Shown: positions 39,119 to 50,071 of the stretch, piece by piece
Layout of the letters: the number at the start of each line of letters is the position of its first letter
Position numbering within the stretch: the first letter of the stretch is position 1
Assembly (NCBI RefSeq): GCF_020379485.1
Contig: NC_063439.1
Location: 8,906,466 to 8,970,465, forward strand
DNA from: Brassica napus
Lineage: Eukaryota; Streptophyta; Magnoliopsida; Brassicales; Brassicaceae
Reading direction: 5' to 3'
Length of the DNA stretch: 64,000 bases
Program-made: the position numbers and the translations under genes
The notes under the pieces: generated by a model
What the model was told of the DNA's origin: nothing
The model's database searches: none
What the model saw: only the letters and a program-made list of their open reading frames with translations

Positions 39119-42100
39119 AAATTCTTATACTGTCAAACATCTTACTTTTGATGCAGGAAATACAAGAAAAAGGCTGATAAGGCAAAAAAAGAGAGTGTGA
39201 GGAAAAAGGTCATTGAGATGATAGTTGAGATGCTAAACATAGTAAATACATATGTGCATCAATTCCGATCAGCCAGAGATAGGTTCAATTTGAACCCTGA
39301 GACTACTTTTCATATGCGGATTGTTAGCAGTCGAGAAAAAGAAGGGAGGACATATGATACTCCTACTGCATCTGAAGTTGCTGCACTGGTTCCTGGAGAT
39401 TTCAATTTGGAAATGGATAAAAGAGATATTGTTCTTGAAGAGAAGCAAACAGGGTGGCTTAAACGGATAAGTGAAATACATCCTTCCTATCTTGCACTAC
39501 AATATCCTCTTATCTTTACATATGGCGAAGATGGGTTCAGACTTGGGATTGAAAAAAGAGCTACAGAGGCTACATCTAAACTGAAGAGGAAAAATATCAG
39601 TATGAGACAGTGGTATGCATATCGGATCCAGGAAAGAGACGGGGAATGTCATACACTTCTGCACTCTAAGAGGCTATTCCAACAGTTTTTGGTTGATGCT
39701 TTTACAACCATAGAATCTAACCGGCTGTGCTTTTTGAGGATGAACCAGAAAAGCCTTAGATCAGATAGCTTTGATTCTATTCAGCAGTCTGAAAACGATG
39801 GGAAGACAGATATGAGTGAGCAAGGAAGCCGCTATGTGTTACCAGGCACTTTTGTTGGAGGACCAAGATACATGAAAAATATGTATTTGGATGCAATGTC
39901 GATATGCAAATATTTTGGGTTTCCCGATCTGTTTATAACTTTCACATGCAATCCTAAATGGCCCGAAATCACCAGATATGTTCAACCACGCAAACTCAGT
40001 CCTGACGACAGACCAGATATTCTATGCAGAATTTTTAAGTGTAAACTTGATTCTCTTATGAGGGATTTAACAGAAAAAAATCTACTTGGAAAAACAGTCG
40101 CATGTGAGTTTTTTGCTTGGTTATTTTCGTTTGATATATTTTTTGTTTAACTGTAGTTACTAATGTCTTTCACTGTTTTTAATGCAGCCATGTACACAAT
40201 TGAGTTTCAGAAACGTGGTCTGCCACATGCTCATATTCTGCTCTTCATGCATCCTAACTATAAATTTCCTAAACCAGAAGACATTGACAAGATTATCTCA
40301 GCAGAAATACCAGACAAGGAAAAGGAACCAGAGTTATTTGATGTGGTCAAAGATATGATGATTCATGGTCCTTGTGGGTCAGTTAACTGGAATTCGCCAT
40401 GCATGGAAAATGGTAAATGTTCAAAGCTTTATCCAAAAGATTTTGTGGAAACAACTTCAGTGAACCGAGAAGGTTTTCCAGTTTATAGACGGCGTGAACA
40501 GTCTGTTTGCTTTGTAGAGAAAAATGGTTTCAAATGCGATAACAGATATGTGATACCCTATAACAAGAAATTATATGTTCGTTATCGAGCTCATATTAAT
40601 GTGAAATTGTGTAATCAGACTGGTTCTATTAAATACTTATTTAAGTATATTAATAAAGGCGCGGATCGTTGTACTGTTACTGTTGAGCCACCAGAAAAAG
40701 GAGGAGCAAAGCGAAAGAAGTCAAACGATGAAACTACTGGAGTTGATAAAAAAATGAGATCAAAAACTTCTTCAACTGCCGGTAAATTTTGTTTTGCTCT
40801 TTCTTTAAAGATTTTTTTACTTCTCAATCAGATCAGGTACAATACTAATCTCGATTATTATTTTTTTAGATATGTTTCAGCCTGTGAAGGGGCGTGGAGG
40901 ACTTTCAGTTTCCCTATTCACTATCGATCAGTACCTGTTGAGCGAATGCAGTGGCACCTACCAGGGAAGCAGATCATAATTTTCAAAGATGATGACACTT
41001 ATGAGAAAGTGACCAGTCGAGAGCTTATAGAAGATACTATGTTCACTGGATGGTTTGAACTGAACAAGGTTAGTGCTGTTGCCAGAAGACTAACTCTAGC
41101 AGAAATCCCAACAATGTTCACTTGGAATAAGAAGGAGAAGAAGTTCCACGACAGACAGAGAGGATTCAGTATTGGTAGGATCAATTATGCCCCAAGGAAG
41201 ATTGAAGAAGCTTTCTATTTGCGTGTTCTGCTAAACATAGTTAGAGGTCCAAGAAATGATGAGGAGATTCGGACATTTAACAATGTTGTTTATCCTACGT
41301 ATAAGGCAGTGTGTTTTGCAAGAGGCTTACTAGACGATGATCAAGAGTATATTGATGATATTTTTAGGACAAGTTTCACAGAATCAGCTTCAGCTTTGCG
41401 TCATACTTTTGTTATGATGCTGATGTCTGGTAGTTTGTCAGAGCCAGAGGTTGTTTGGGACAATACATGGGAGGTTCTATGTGATGATATCGAGTATAAA
41501 CGGAGAAAGTTACTAAAAAGGCCAGGTATAATATAATTCTATTTTTTTTATCATATCCTATTCTGAAAAATTGAAGTTGAAAGTGTTTATTTTTTTTTTT
41601 ACAGATCTCTGTTTAAGTGCCCATGAAAAAAAACAATATGCTCTTCTAGAGATTGAGAATATCTTAAAGAGCAATGGTTTTTCTTTAGATCAATGGGAAA
41701 ATATGCCAAAGCCAGATCCAGATATTGGTGGGAATGACAATGTTCTTATTTCAGATGAGCTGAGTTACGATAGGGAGAAGCTGAAAGCTGAGCATGACAG
41801 AGACATTGTTAAACTAACGGAGGAACAAAAGATAATATATGATGAGATTGTTGATGCAGTCATAAATCAAAAAGGAGGTGTGTTCTTTGTGTATGGATTT
41901 GGTGGAACTGGTAAAACCTTCCTGTGGAGATTGTTGTCTGCAGCTATTAGATTCAAGGGGGAAATATGTTTGAACACTGCATCAAGTGGAATAGCTTCTC
42001 TATTGCTACAAGGAGGAAGGACAGCACATTCTAGGTTTGGAATACCAATAAACCCAGATGAGTATTCTACTTGCACCCTTATTCCAGGTAGTGATCAAGC

Positions 42101-43337
42101 TAACTTGGTGAAAGCAGCATCTCTAATCATTTGGGATGAAGCACCAATGATGAGTAGACATTGTTTTGAGTCTTTGGATAGGAGTATGAAAGACATTATG
42201 AGGAACAAAGACAACAGGCCTTTTGCTGGGAAAGTTGTTGTATTTGGAGGTGATTTTAGACAAGTTTTGCCTGTTATACATGGTGCTGGACGACCAGAAA
42301 TTGTAATGGAGTCTCTTAATTCATCATATTTATGGAGGCATGTCAAAGTGTTGAAGCTAACCAAGAATATGAGGCTACTTTCTGAAAACCTGTCTGCTGA
42401 AGATGCTAAGGAATTAAAAGAATTCTCAAAGTGGATTTTAGATGTTGGAGATGGAAAGCTTGGAGGAGAAAATGATGGAGAAGTTGTAATCAATATTCCA
42501 GATGAGTTTCTTATTATGTAGATGATCCGATTGAATCAATTAGCAAAGCAGTATATGGGGATGTATTTTCCTTACAACAGGATAAAGAGCCAAAGTTTTT
42601 CCAAGAAAGGGCAATTCTCTGTCCCACCAATGAAGATGTCAACAGGATTAACCAGCACATGTTGGATAAACTACCAGGTTATACTATTTATATGGACAAG
42701 TTATTTTTGGCTATTGAAATCGTTTATGATTATTATATAATTTTTGAGTTTGTAACATGCAGGAGAAGAAAGGATTTACTTAAGCTCTGACTCGATTGAT
42801 GCTTCTGATAGATTTTCGAGAAATGACCAGGCTCTAACTCCCGATTTCTTAAACACCATCAAGGTTTCTGGTCTGCCAAATCACAGTCTTCGCTTGAAAG
42901 TCGGCTGTCCAGTGATGTTGCTTAGAAATATCGATCATACAAACGGTTTGATGAATGGCACAAGACTCCAGATTACAGAGATGGATGATTTATTGGTAAA
43001 GGCTAAAGTTATCACAGGAGAAAAGGTGGGGAAAACTGTGGTCATTCCTAGACTTTCTATTACACCTTCTGATAAGAAATTGCCTTTCAAGATGAGGAGA
43101 AGGCAGCTGCCTATCGCAGTTGCATTTGCTATTACAATTAATAAGAGTCAAGGTCAATCACTATCCCATGTTGGTTTGTATCTACCAAGAGATGTCTTCT
43201 CTCATGGACAACTATTTGTGGCTGTTTCCAGAGTTACATCAAAAAAGGGATTGAAAATTTTGGTTGTTGATGATCAAGGAAAGCCTAAGCGTGAGACAAA
43301 GAATGTTGTTTTCAAAGAGATCTTTCAGAATCTCTAA

Positions 43338-44006
43338 TTTTAATGTTTAGTTTGCTGTGTGTTTTAGCGTATTTAAACTTATTTCTATTTTATTCAAACA
43401 ATGTAGTTAACTTGCAAGTTGGAAGTTTTTCATTTCTCTCTCTAATTTATTCATGCAAACAGAAGCACACAACAGACATTACAAGCAAACGACATTGTAT
43501 TTGTTAATCTACATACAAGCACACAACAGACAGGGCGGTTAAACAACATTCGGATTCAACATCCTTTGGAAGCACGCAACAGACATACCAGCAACAACAT
43601 TCAGATTCCATTCCTGACTTCTAACCGATATTCCTTTCTTGACTTCTAATCTATATTCCATTCCTGACTTCTAAGTGCTAGCTAAGTTCGGTTAAGTGAC
43701 TTACGTGTTATTCCAATGCTAGAAGTTGTTTCTGAAAGCCCTTTGCGTTCCTTTGATAAAAAAAGAAGCTGAACTTTTACTTTTTACAACTGCATCTCCT
43801 GAAGTATAAAACAGAGCTAAATAAGAATATAATTGTAATATACTCACACAGCAGTACATATTTATTATACTCATAACTTCATACTGCAGACAAGGCGCTA
43901 AATAATACTTCATGAGATGGAAGAAAACCTGTCGATCTCAAAGTTAGTCTGATATGGCTTTGATTGGTTTCCTAACATCATTTTACTTCTTTTATAATAA
44001 TGAGCG
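43338..44006. other. Helitron B 3' tail, non-coding with short repeats
   Basis: This is the 3' UTR and tail of the Rep/helicase gene. Around 43450-43600 a motif CACACAACAGACA recurs about three times, and around 43590-43680 a TTCCTGACTTCTAA unit recurs three times. No open frame of note was seen. Confidence 0.6.
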
Positions 44007-44118
44007 CCTGCAAAAGAAAACATTCATTCCCCATAAGAAAACAAAAGAGTTTACATATGGCTTATAAAAAAGATTTGTTAAAAAGTAACATAGATTTATT
44101 ATTTGGTCAATAGATTAC

Positions 44119-44840
44119 CTGGGATCTTCATAGGAGCCATGTATATTTTTACTGCTCTGGTTTCAAACCAATAGAGCCACTCATGTCAGCTTCCACAGTC
44201 TTCCACGCGTTCCTGAGAATAAAGTGACAGTCTTTCACTTTGAACAAATATTTATGAAATACTTAAGGATGCTTCAGATTCAACATCATATAGCTTTTAA
44301 GAATCATAGTATATACTAATTTACAAAATCAAAGTTTTAAAATATTTCTTACAGGCCATAGTAGGGGACCCGCCATAGTAGAGTACAGGCTTGCTTTTCA
44401 GATGTAGGAGTTAAATTGTTTGGTGATGCTATAGACACAAAAACGAGTTTCTTTTCAGACATCTTCTTTTTCAATGGAGACAAGATCAATGCTTTGGTTT
44501 TGTTGACCTTTCCTTCCCTCCAGTACACTTCAGACACATATATTATCATCGATTAAGATCAGCTTCACTCAGATCCCTCATCAAAAGAAACAGAGGATCC
44601 GTCACATCTGAAATTTTATTCAAAATAAATTTCTCAGATTCCACCTCAAAATAAGATTACATGCAACAAAATATATTTAATCTAACACAAAACGAGTGAT
44701 ATTACATGTACCTGAGCTGATCTGAGCAATTTTTTTTACAGATCGATTAAATTTGAGCTGAGACAAGATCTGGTCGGTTGTAATAGAAAGAGGGAGAGAG
44801 AAACTTTATTTTCGAGCTGATCTTTCTAAAAAGATTTTTT
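44119..44840 (-). CDS. Candidate spliced antisense gene in Helitron B tail, unknown product
   Basis: I do not recognise this locus. On the minus strand there is a CT-rich leader exon (about 44840-44712), a GTACAT...TTTCAG intron (44711-44608), exon 2 (44607-44353), a GTAAGA...TTCTCAG intron (44352-44213) and exon 3 (44212-44119) followed by another GTAATC donor and a good TTTTGCAG acceptor near 44008. An ATG at 44549 gives 86 residues that stay in frame across the second intron and stop at TAA 44151-44149. The product starts MIIYVSEVYWREGKVNK, has a basic middle (LKKKMSEKK) and ends near DMSGSIGLKPEQ. Short ORFs precede the ATG. It may be a captured host gene fragment or a non-coding RNA; orientation opposite to the Helitron genes fits capture. 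Confidence 0.4.
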
Positions 44841-45027
44841 TTCTGTATAATAAGTTTGTGGTCAGGATTTATTTATTTATTTGGGCCTGGGACCTCAAAT
44901 TTGATGCATTGTTTTGCATTGTGTATTTGTATGGGCTTTTATCTTTTTTTTTTTTAATCTAATTGACCTTAATTAGATATTACTAATCTATATTATTATC
45001 AAACATTTTTTAGGGTTATCTGTTATG

Positions 45028-45047
45028 TCTATTCTATTAAAACACCT
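45028..45047 (+). repeat. Second Helitron-type 5' terminus inside Helitron B
   Basis: TCTATTCTATTAAAACACCT is identical over 20 bp to the 5' terminus of Helitron B at 25680. It lies only 325 bp before the 3' terminus at 45352, so 45028-45352 could be a tiny Helitron sharing that 3' end. The preceding base is G rather than A, so it does not look like a simple independent insertion. Confidence 0.7.
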
Positions 45048-47052
45048 ACTTAAGTTTAGAAATAAAATGTGGAAAATTAAAAATGTTATCATATATGAAA
45101 GTACAAAAATATATTACAAATTACAAATTTGGTGAATAAAGATTAAAAATAATTTCCCAAACATATATGACACAAGTACACAATTATGAAACTTAATCAA
45201 TTATTTATTTAATATAGATAAAATTATATCTATTCTACTAAATTCATATCATACAAAAATATAATTATACAAACACAGACATAAATTATATTACGTAAAA
45301 AATTAAAAAAACAAAAAATATACCTGCCCTCCGAGGGCGGGTCAATATCTAGTATATATATTAAACACTATATATCATAAGATTACATAAATATTTTAAT
45401 ATTACAACTTTCAATGAATTTTCAAGAACATTTATAAATTATAAACTTATTAAAGATTTCAGATTGAAAATTTTGTTATCGATGATTTAAATATTTTGTT
45501 ATAAAACGATATGAACGATCATAGAACCGTATGATTATAAATTCTTATTTAATAAATAACTATACAAAATATACTATTCCTAGAAAAATAGGTTGGTCCA
45601 TCTTAACTTATATTACACTTTTTATTAAACTAACTATCGAATTGATAAATAACGTACCAAAAATTGTTTTGCACTTTCCTTAAATAAAAGCTACGATACC
45701 TAATATGATTAACGTATATGTGAAAATTAATTATAATGAATAATAAATATTTGATAACAATTTTTGTATCTTAGTTCTTTTTTTAATTTTATATTATTAA
45801 AATATATTTAAAAATCACATTAAATATATAATAAAAAAATTTATAATTTTTCTTATATGTTATATTTTGAATTTTTCAAAACGTCTATAAATTATTAGAA
45901 ATTTGAAGATCCCCACTCAGAAAATTTTGTGATCAATAGATTATTTTTTTGTCATAATAAGTTACAAATGATCATAAAATTGTATTAATATGAACTTTTA
46001 TTTAATACTATAAGAAGATACACATTATTTTAAAACCATATGAGTAAAAAATACCATTTAATAATAAAACATATATATTTATATATATATATATAGATTA
46101 TACTATATACCATAAGATTACATAAATATTTTAATATTAAAACTTTCAATGAATTTTCAAAAACATTTATAAATTATAAACTTATTAAAGATTTCACATT
46201 GAAAATTTTGTTATCGATGATTTAAATATTCAGTTATAAAATGATATGAATGATCATAGAACTGTATGATTATAAATTCTCATTTAATAAATGACTATAT
46301 AAAATATACTATTCTTAGAAAAATAGGTTGGTCCATCTTGACTTACATTATATTTTTTATTAAACTAACTATCGAATTGATAAATAATCTACCAAAATTT
46401 TTTTTGCACTTTCCTTAATTAGAAGCTACGAAATTACCTAATATGATGTATATATGAAAATTAATTATTATGAATAATAAATATTTGATAACAATTTTGG
46501 TATCTTAGTTCTTTTTTTTAAATTTTATATTATTGAAAGATATTAAAAAATCTCACTAAATATATAATAAAAACATTTATATTTTTTCTTATATGTTATA
46601 TTTGAATTTTTCAAAACGTCTATATATTATTAGAAATTTGAATATTCCCACTCTGAAAATTGTGTGATCAATAGATTATTTTTTTGTTATAATAAGTTAA
46701 ATATGATCATAAAATATAACGCATATAAATTTTTATTTAATAAATATTCAAACTAAATAATATATATATATAAACACTAATGATTTAAAGCAACAAGATT
46801 GGCTGATCAATTTAGTCGTCCCGTTGAAATCTTTCAAAAGTATGTGAAAGACTAAAGTCAAAGTAAATATGAATTTAGAATAGTAGTTATATTTTACTAA
46901 CCAAATACCAAAAATAAACGAACCGAACCGAAACCAACCCGATATCTGGATTGAACACCCGTAATCCAAATGAAGCCAAACTATTGTTTCATTCTTCAAA
47001 ATATAACAAAAATAATAACTTAATTCTGCGCAAGGCGCGGATCTTATCCTAG

Positions 47053-47927
47053 TATATATTAACGAGCAACCGACTTGAGCTTGTCGGTTTCGTGAACGAC
47101 GGTTCCGATAATGATTTTGGATATTAATTGGGCTTATAACAAACAATGCAATTCAAGTTGTTAAGATGGGCCTATAAATAGTTTTATATGCTCAACGGAT
47201 GGGCCTATTACACATGTTCCGTAAATATTTATGGGCCTATGGTAAGTTATTATCAAAATTGTAAACCCCTCTCTCGAGAGAGAGAGACTTTATTACAAGA
47301 ATACTATAAAGGTCAAATTTTTAATTTTTCACAACAAGAATCGTTGAAAAATATAGTGTGCGTGTAATAATGAAAGAGGAATGGGAAGACTTTAAATTAA
47401 TGACAGTGACATGGGGAGCTGATTACTTTGAATGCAATCTTAGATTAGTAGTGAAAGGAAGCACATGCATATGAGACACAAGGTTCATGTGTGATCATGT
47501 GAAAACTGGGCGGACAAAATAAATAAATATCCCAAAAATATCTCTAGTTTTTTCAAAGGAGTGATCAATGGATCTCAAAGATGATATTGTTTTAAAACAT
47601 GAATTTTCCTATAAGGAACAAAAAAATATGTAACACGTATCAAAAATAGATCAACCGACTTAATGTAGAGATTGCTCACAACCCAACAAACAAAAGAACA
47701 AACCACAAATATAGACTCACTTATCAGTTATCACACGTCTCACGTATGTAAGCGTGTGACATATTGCGAAGAAGTGGAAATCAAAATGTTCCAAGAGGCA
47801 AAAAGTTGAAAACCCAAGTAGCCATAGCAATAATCATGTGACGTTGCGTCTGGTTGCATTATCTTTAAAAGCTTGCCGGAGATACTTATTGCGAAATAGA
47901 TTTTAACCAATTGAGATTTTACATATA
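47053..47927. other. Spacer with clustered TGGGCC motifs
   Basis: Three GATGGGCCTAT/ATGGGCCTA motifs (about 47165-47240) and one GGGCTTATAA occur with a TATAAATAG (47172). TGGGCC motifs are site II-type promoter elements of plant housekeeping genes. No adjacent coding exon was found. A CTCTCTCGAGAGAGAG palindrome lies near 47273. The rest has no recognised feature. Confidence 0.35.
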
Positions 47928-48167
47928 TATAAAAAAATAGTAAATATTGTTGTAGGTAAATTTTTAATAGTGATTGACCCCAATCCGAAAAGCCACGCAT
48001 CCAGAAGAATCCATTAGCGTTGGCCATCTGCGATAGAATTTTTTGGAGAAATTTCAATATCACCCCGCTGACAGAGAGTTGAACTTGCGACCTATGGTAG
48101 TCATGTGTGAAAATCTCATTTGAAACAACTAGGCCATCAATGATATATCAAAACTGTTATATGTTAT
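47928..48167 (-). mobile_element. tRNA-derived SINE
   Basis: On the minus strand, TGGCCTAGTTGTT (A-box-like, about 48137-48125) is followed by GGTCGCAAGTTCAACTC (B-box-like, about 48093-48077), then a body ending in an AT-rich tail. A 13-bp direct repeat GATTTTACATATA flanks it at 47915-47927 and 48168-48180. Box spacing and flanking repeat fit a Pol III-type SINE of crucifers. The exact 5' end is uncertain because the first ~30 bp before the A box are AT-rich. Confidence 0.6.
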
Positions 48168-48180
48168 GATTTTACATATA

Positions 48181-48418
48181 CTTCCTTGTTTCGATTTAAT
48201 TATCATTGTAGGAAAAAATTTCATTTCAAAATAAGTATTGTTTTAGAGTTTTAATGCAAAATTTATTAATAAGATTTTTTATTTTATTTTTCTTTTGGTT
48301 GAAATATGATTAGGTATTTAAGTAATTATGTGTTTATTTTAAAAAATATACAAAATCATATGTTTTTTTAATCTATGTGCATAAACTTAGAATGACAACT
48401 AAAATAAAACGGAGGAAG
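48181..48418. mobile_element. Stowaway-like MITE (238 bp)
   Basis: The terminal inverted repeats are CTTCCTTGTTTCGATTTAAT at the left and ATTTTAGTTGTCATTCTAAG-type sequence at the right end (…AAAACGGAGGAAG), flanked by TA (48179-48180 and 48419-48420). It is directly adjacent to the SINE target duplication, so the MITE used a TA inside that duplicate. A short AT-rich spacer (48419-48640) follows with nothing recognised. Confidence 0.72.
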
Positions 48419-48640
48419 TATAAGATAGTTAATTGTTATGATGTTTTCTTTTTCTCCCAGCGAGTTCACAGCTGCATGACATATTTACATCTATCAAAGT
48501 TAGTGACAAAATTCATTGTTAGATCAGTTTATATAGCGGGATAGATAATATTTTACGTTAGTAAAATTGTTGCATTAAGCTCTGTCGTGATATAGTTTGT
48601 ATATTTTACTGAGTAGATCTACATTCTTGAGATTATAGTA

Positions 48641-50071
48641 TCCCTTATATATTAAAGGAGAAACATTGTAATAATTGCATTCACATTATACTAGACACGT
48701 GGCAGTTTCACAATGATTTGATAATAAATATGCTAACGCGTTCACACTATATTCATCACACTATATACTTTGTATTTTTTAGTATAAAACTCATATGCAT
48801 GGTTCCAATAAAACTTTAGATTTTTCGGTTCGAATCAAAACAAATAACGAATCAAAAGCTAAACTATATATATATATATATATATTATTTTTATTGTTTA
48901 CAGATAAAGTTGGGCAAAATATTTATAAATTTTGATTCAATTCGTTATCCGTTTTGATTTGAACAAAAAAAATATGAATATTCGTAACTCTACAAAGCAA
49001 ATCAATTACTAAAATACAATTAAAAAAAGCAAATCACAAATGCCAATATTTTCAGGAACGGATATCAAATTTGATATGTTATATGCATATATATACATAT
49101 ATGTACAGAATTATATATATATATGTTATATATATTATAGTTTATATAAGTTTTACAATATTTTTATGAATTAAATTTATTATATTAGGTATTAAAATTT
49201 AAAAAGTTCAATAATATTTTATTTTTGTAATAATACGTTATTATTAATTTTTCAATTATTTTTTAAATTTTGTTTTATTTACGGATCAAATTGAATATTC
49301 TTTAAAATTCTAAATCATTTCGGTTATCAGAGTCACCGACTATCCAGGTGGCTAAAGATTGAATCAACATGAATGCCTCCAAATAACGAGATATTCGATC
49401 TGTGCTCACCTCTATTTACGGATACAACTAATTTTTTATATGAAAAAATTCACTAATGTCAAGGCCTTTTTAATTTTTAATTTTTAATTAATTTTAATTT
49501 TATCTTTCATGTATTATTTAGAACAAAAATATCATTTAATATTAATTAGCAATATCTTTATATATTTGTCATTTATTTTTATATACTTTTACATACACAT
49601 ACATGTGCACCTTGATGTGAGCACTTTATAAGTATTTACCACCACTGGAGTATTTTTTTTTTTTTGAAGTTTAAATATTTTTTTTCTTAATGATTCTTTC
49701 ACTACCGACCAAATTATAGTGAAATGATTTGTCTTAATAATTTTCTTTTCTTTTTCTTAAACAATTATCCGTTTACAAACTATGGTATGAAACCTTTAGT
49801 TCGACATGACGATTATCTAAAATTTATAACATAAAATAAACAAATAATAGTAATTTTTGGTTTTTATCGAAAAAACTAAAAGATCAAACATTCTAACAGA
49901 ATAAACCAAAATAAATATTAATTTAAAATAATAGTTATATTTTAGGAGATCAAAAATCAAAAAATAACTTAAAATCGAACTGATATCCAGATTAAACAGA
50001 TTTAATGTGTTTTTATTAAAAATAATAAAACTAATAATCACATTCCGCGCAAAGCGCGGATTATTACCTAG
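48641..50071 (+). mobile_element. Non-autonomous Helitron (1.43 kb)
   Basis: The 5' end is TCCCTTATATATTAAAGGAG at 48641 after A; a CACGTGGCAG motif lies in the subterminal region. The 3' end is a perfect CCGCGC-AAA-GCGCGG hairpin (50045-50059) followed by ATTATTACCTAG ending at 50071, then T. The interior has an (AT)n microsatellite (about 48867-48889) and no coding potential. It is related to Helitron A by its termini. Confidence 0.88.

Larger units (their letters stand above)
29199..43337 (+). pseudogene. Helitron Rep/helicase (RepHel), split and frameshifted
   Basis: Rolling-circle initiator fused to a PIF1-like helicase. The N-terminal exon (29199-29391, with QVLGDVSNL) is cut by an LTR element. 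The remaining exons are 39157-40103, 40188-40781, 40870-41525, 41605-42677 and 42763-43337. Seen motifs: HUH in [12 protein letters not shown] (~40210), two-tyrosine YLFKYINKG (~40633), Walker A GFGGTGKT (~41898), IIWDEAPM (~42127), and [11 protein letters not shown] plus [11 protein letters not shown] at the end. Defects: the retroelement and loss of coding sequence between 29391 and 39157; one missing base at 42517-42521, where the frame hits TAG and continues as DDPIESI one register later; and the 40781/40870 junction does not keep frame as I place it. Catalytic residues are preserved, but the gene cannot give an intact protein. Confidence 0.9.
25680..45352 (+). mobile_element. Helitron B: RPA- and Rep/helicase-bearing Helitron
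   Basis: The 5' end TCTATTCTATTAAAACACCT at 25680 follows an A. The 3' end has the hairpin CCTGCCCTC-CGAGGGCGGG (45323-45341), then TCAATATCTAG ending at 45352, then T. Order inside: RPA70-like gene (26287-28567), start of the Rep/helicase gene (29199), a Tekay-like LTR element (29392-39039), the rest of Rep/helicase (39157-43337), and a 2-kb tail with an antisense spliced locus. RPA plus Rep/helicase is the known layout of autonomous plant Helitrons. Both genes are damaged, so this copy cannot be autonomous. Without the LTR element it would be about 10 kb. Confidence 0.85.
25113..47052 (+). mobile_element. Helitron A (outer), interrupted by Helitron B
   Basis: The 5' end is TCCCTTATATATTAATTGAA at 25113, after A (25112). 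The 3' end is a CTGCGCAAGGCGCGG hairpin-like motif (about 47026-47040) followed by ATCTTATCCTAG ending at 47052, then T. Its own sequence is only 25113-25679 plus 45353-47052; the rest is Helitron B. Continuity is supported because the stretch just before 25680 (GAAGATACACATGATTTTAA, AAACCATATGAGTAAAAAAT) recurs at about 46014-46060 inside the right half. The right half holds two tandem ~700-bp units (about 45360-46095 and 46105-46755). It belongs to the same family as 3934-4874. It is non-coding and inserted in, or at the edge of, the BRR2 remnant. Confidence 0.8.

Noticed and set aside
45028..45352. An independent small Helitron
   Set aside because: Kept as an observation only: the base before its 5' TC is G instead of A and it shares its 3' end with Helitron B.
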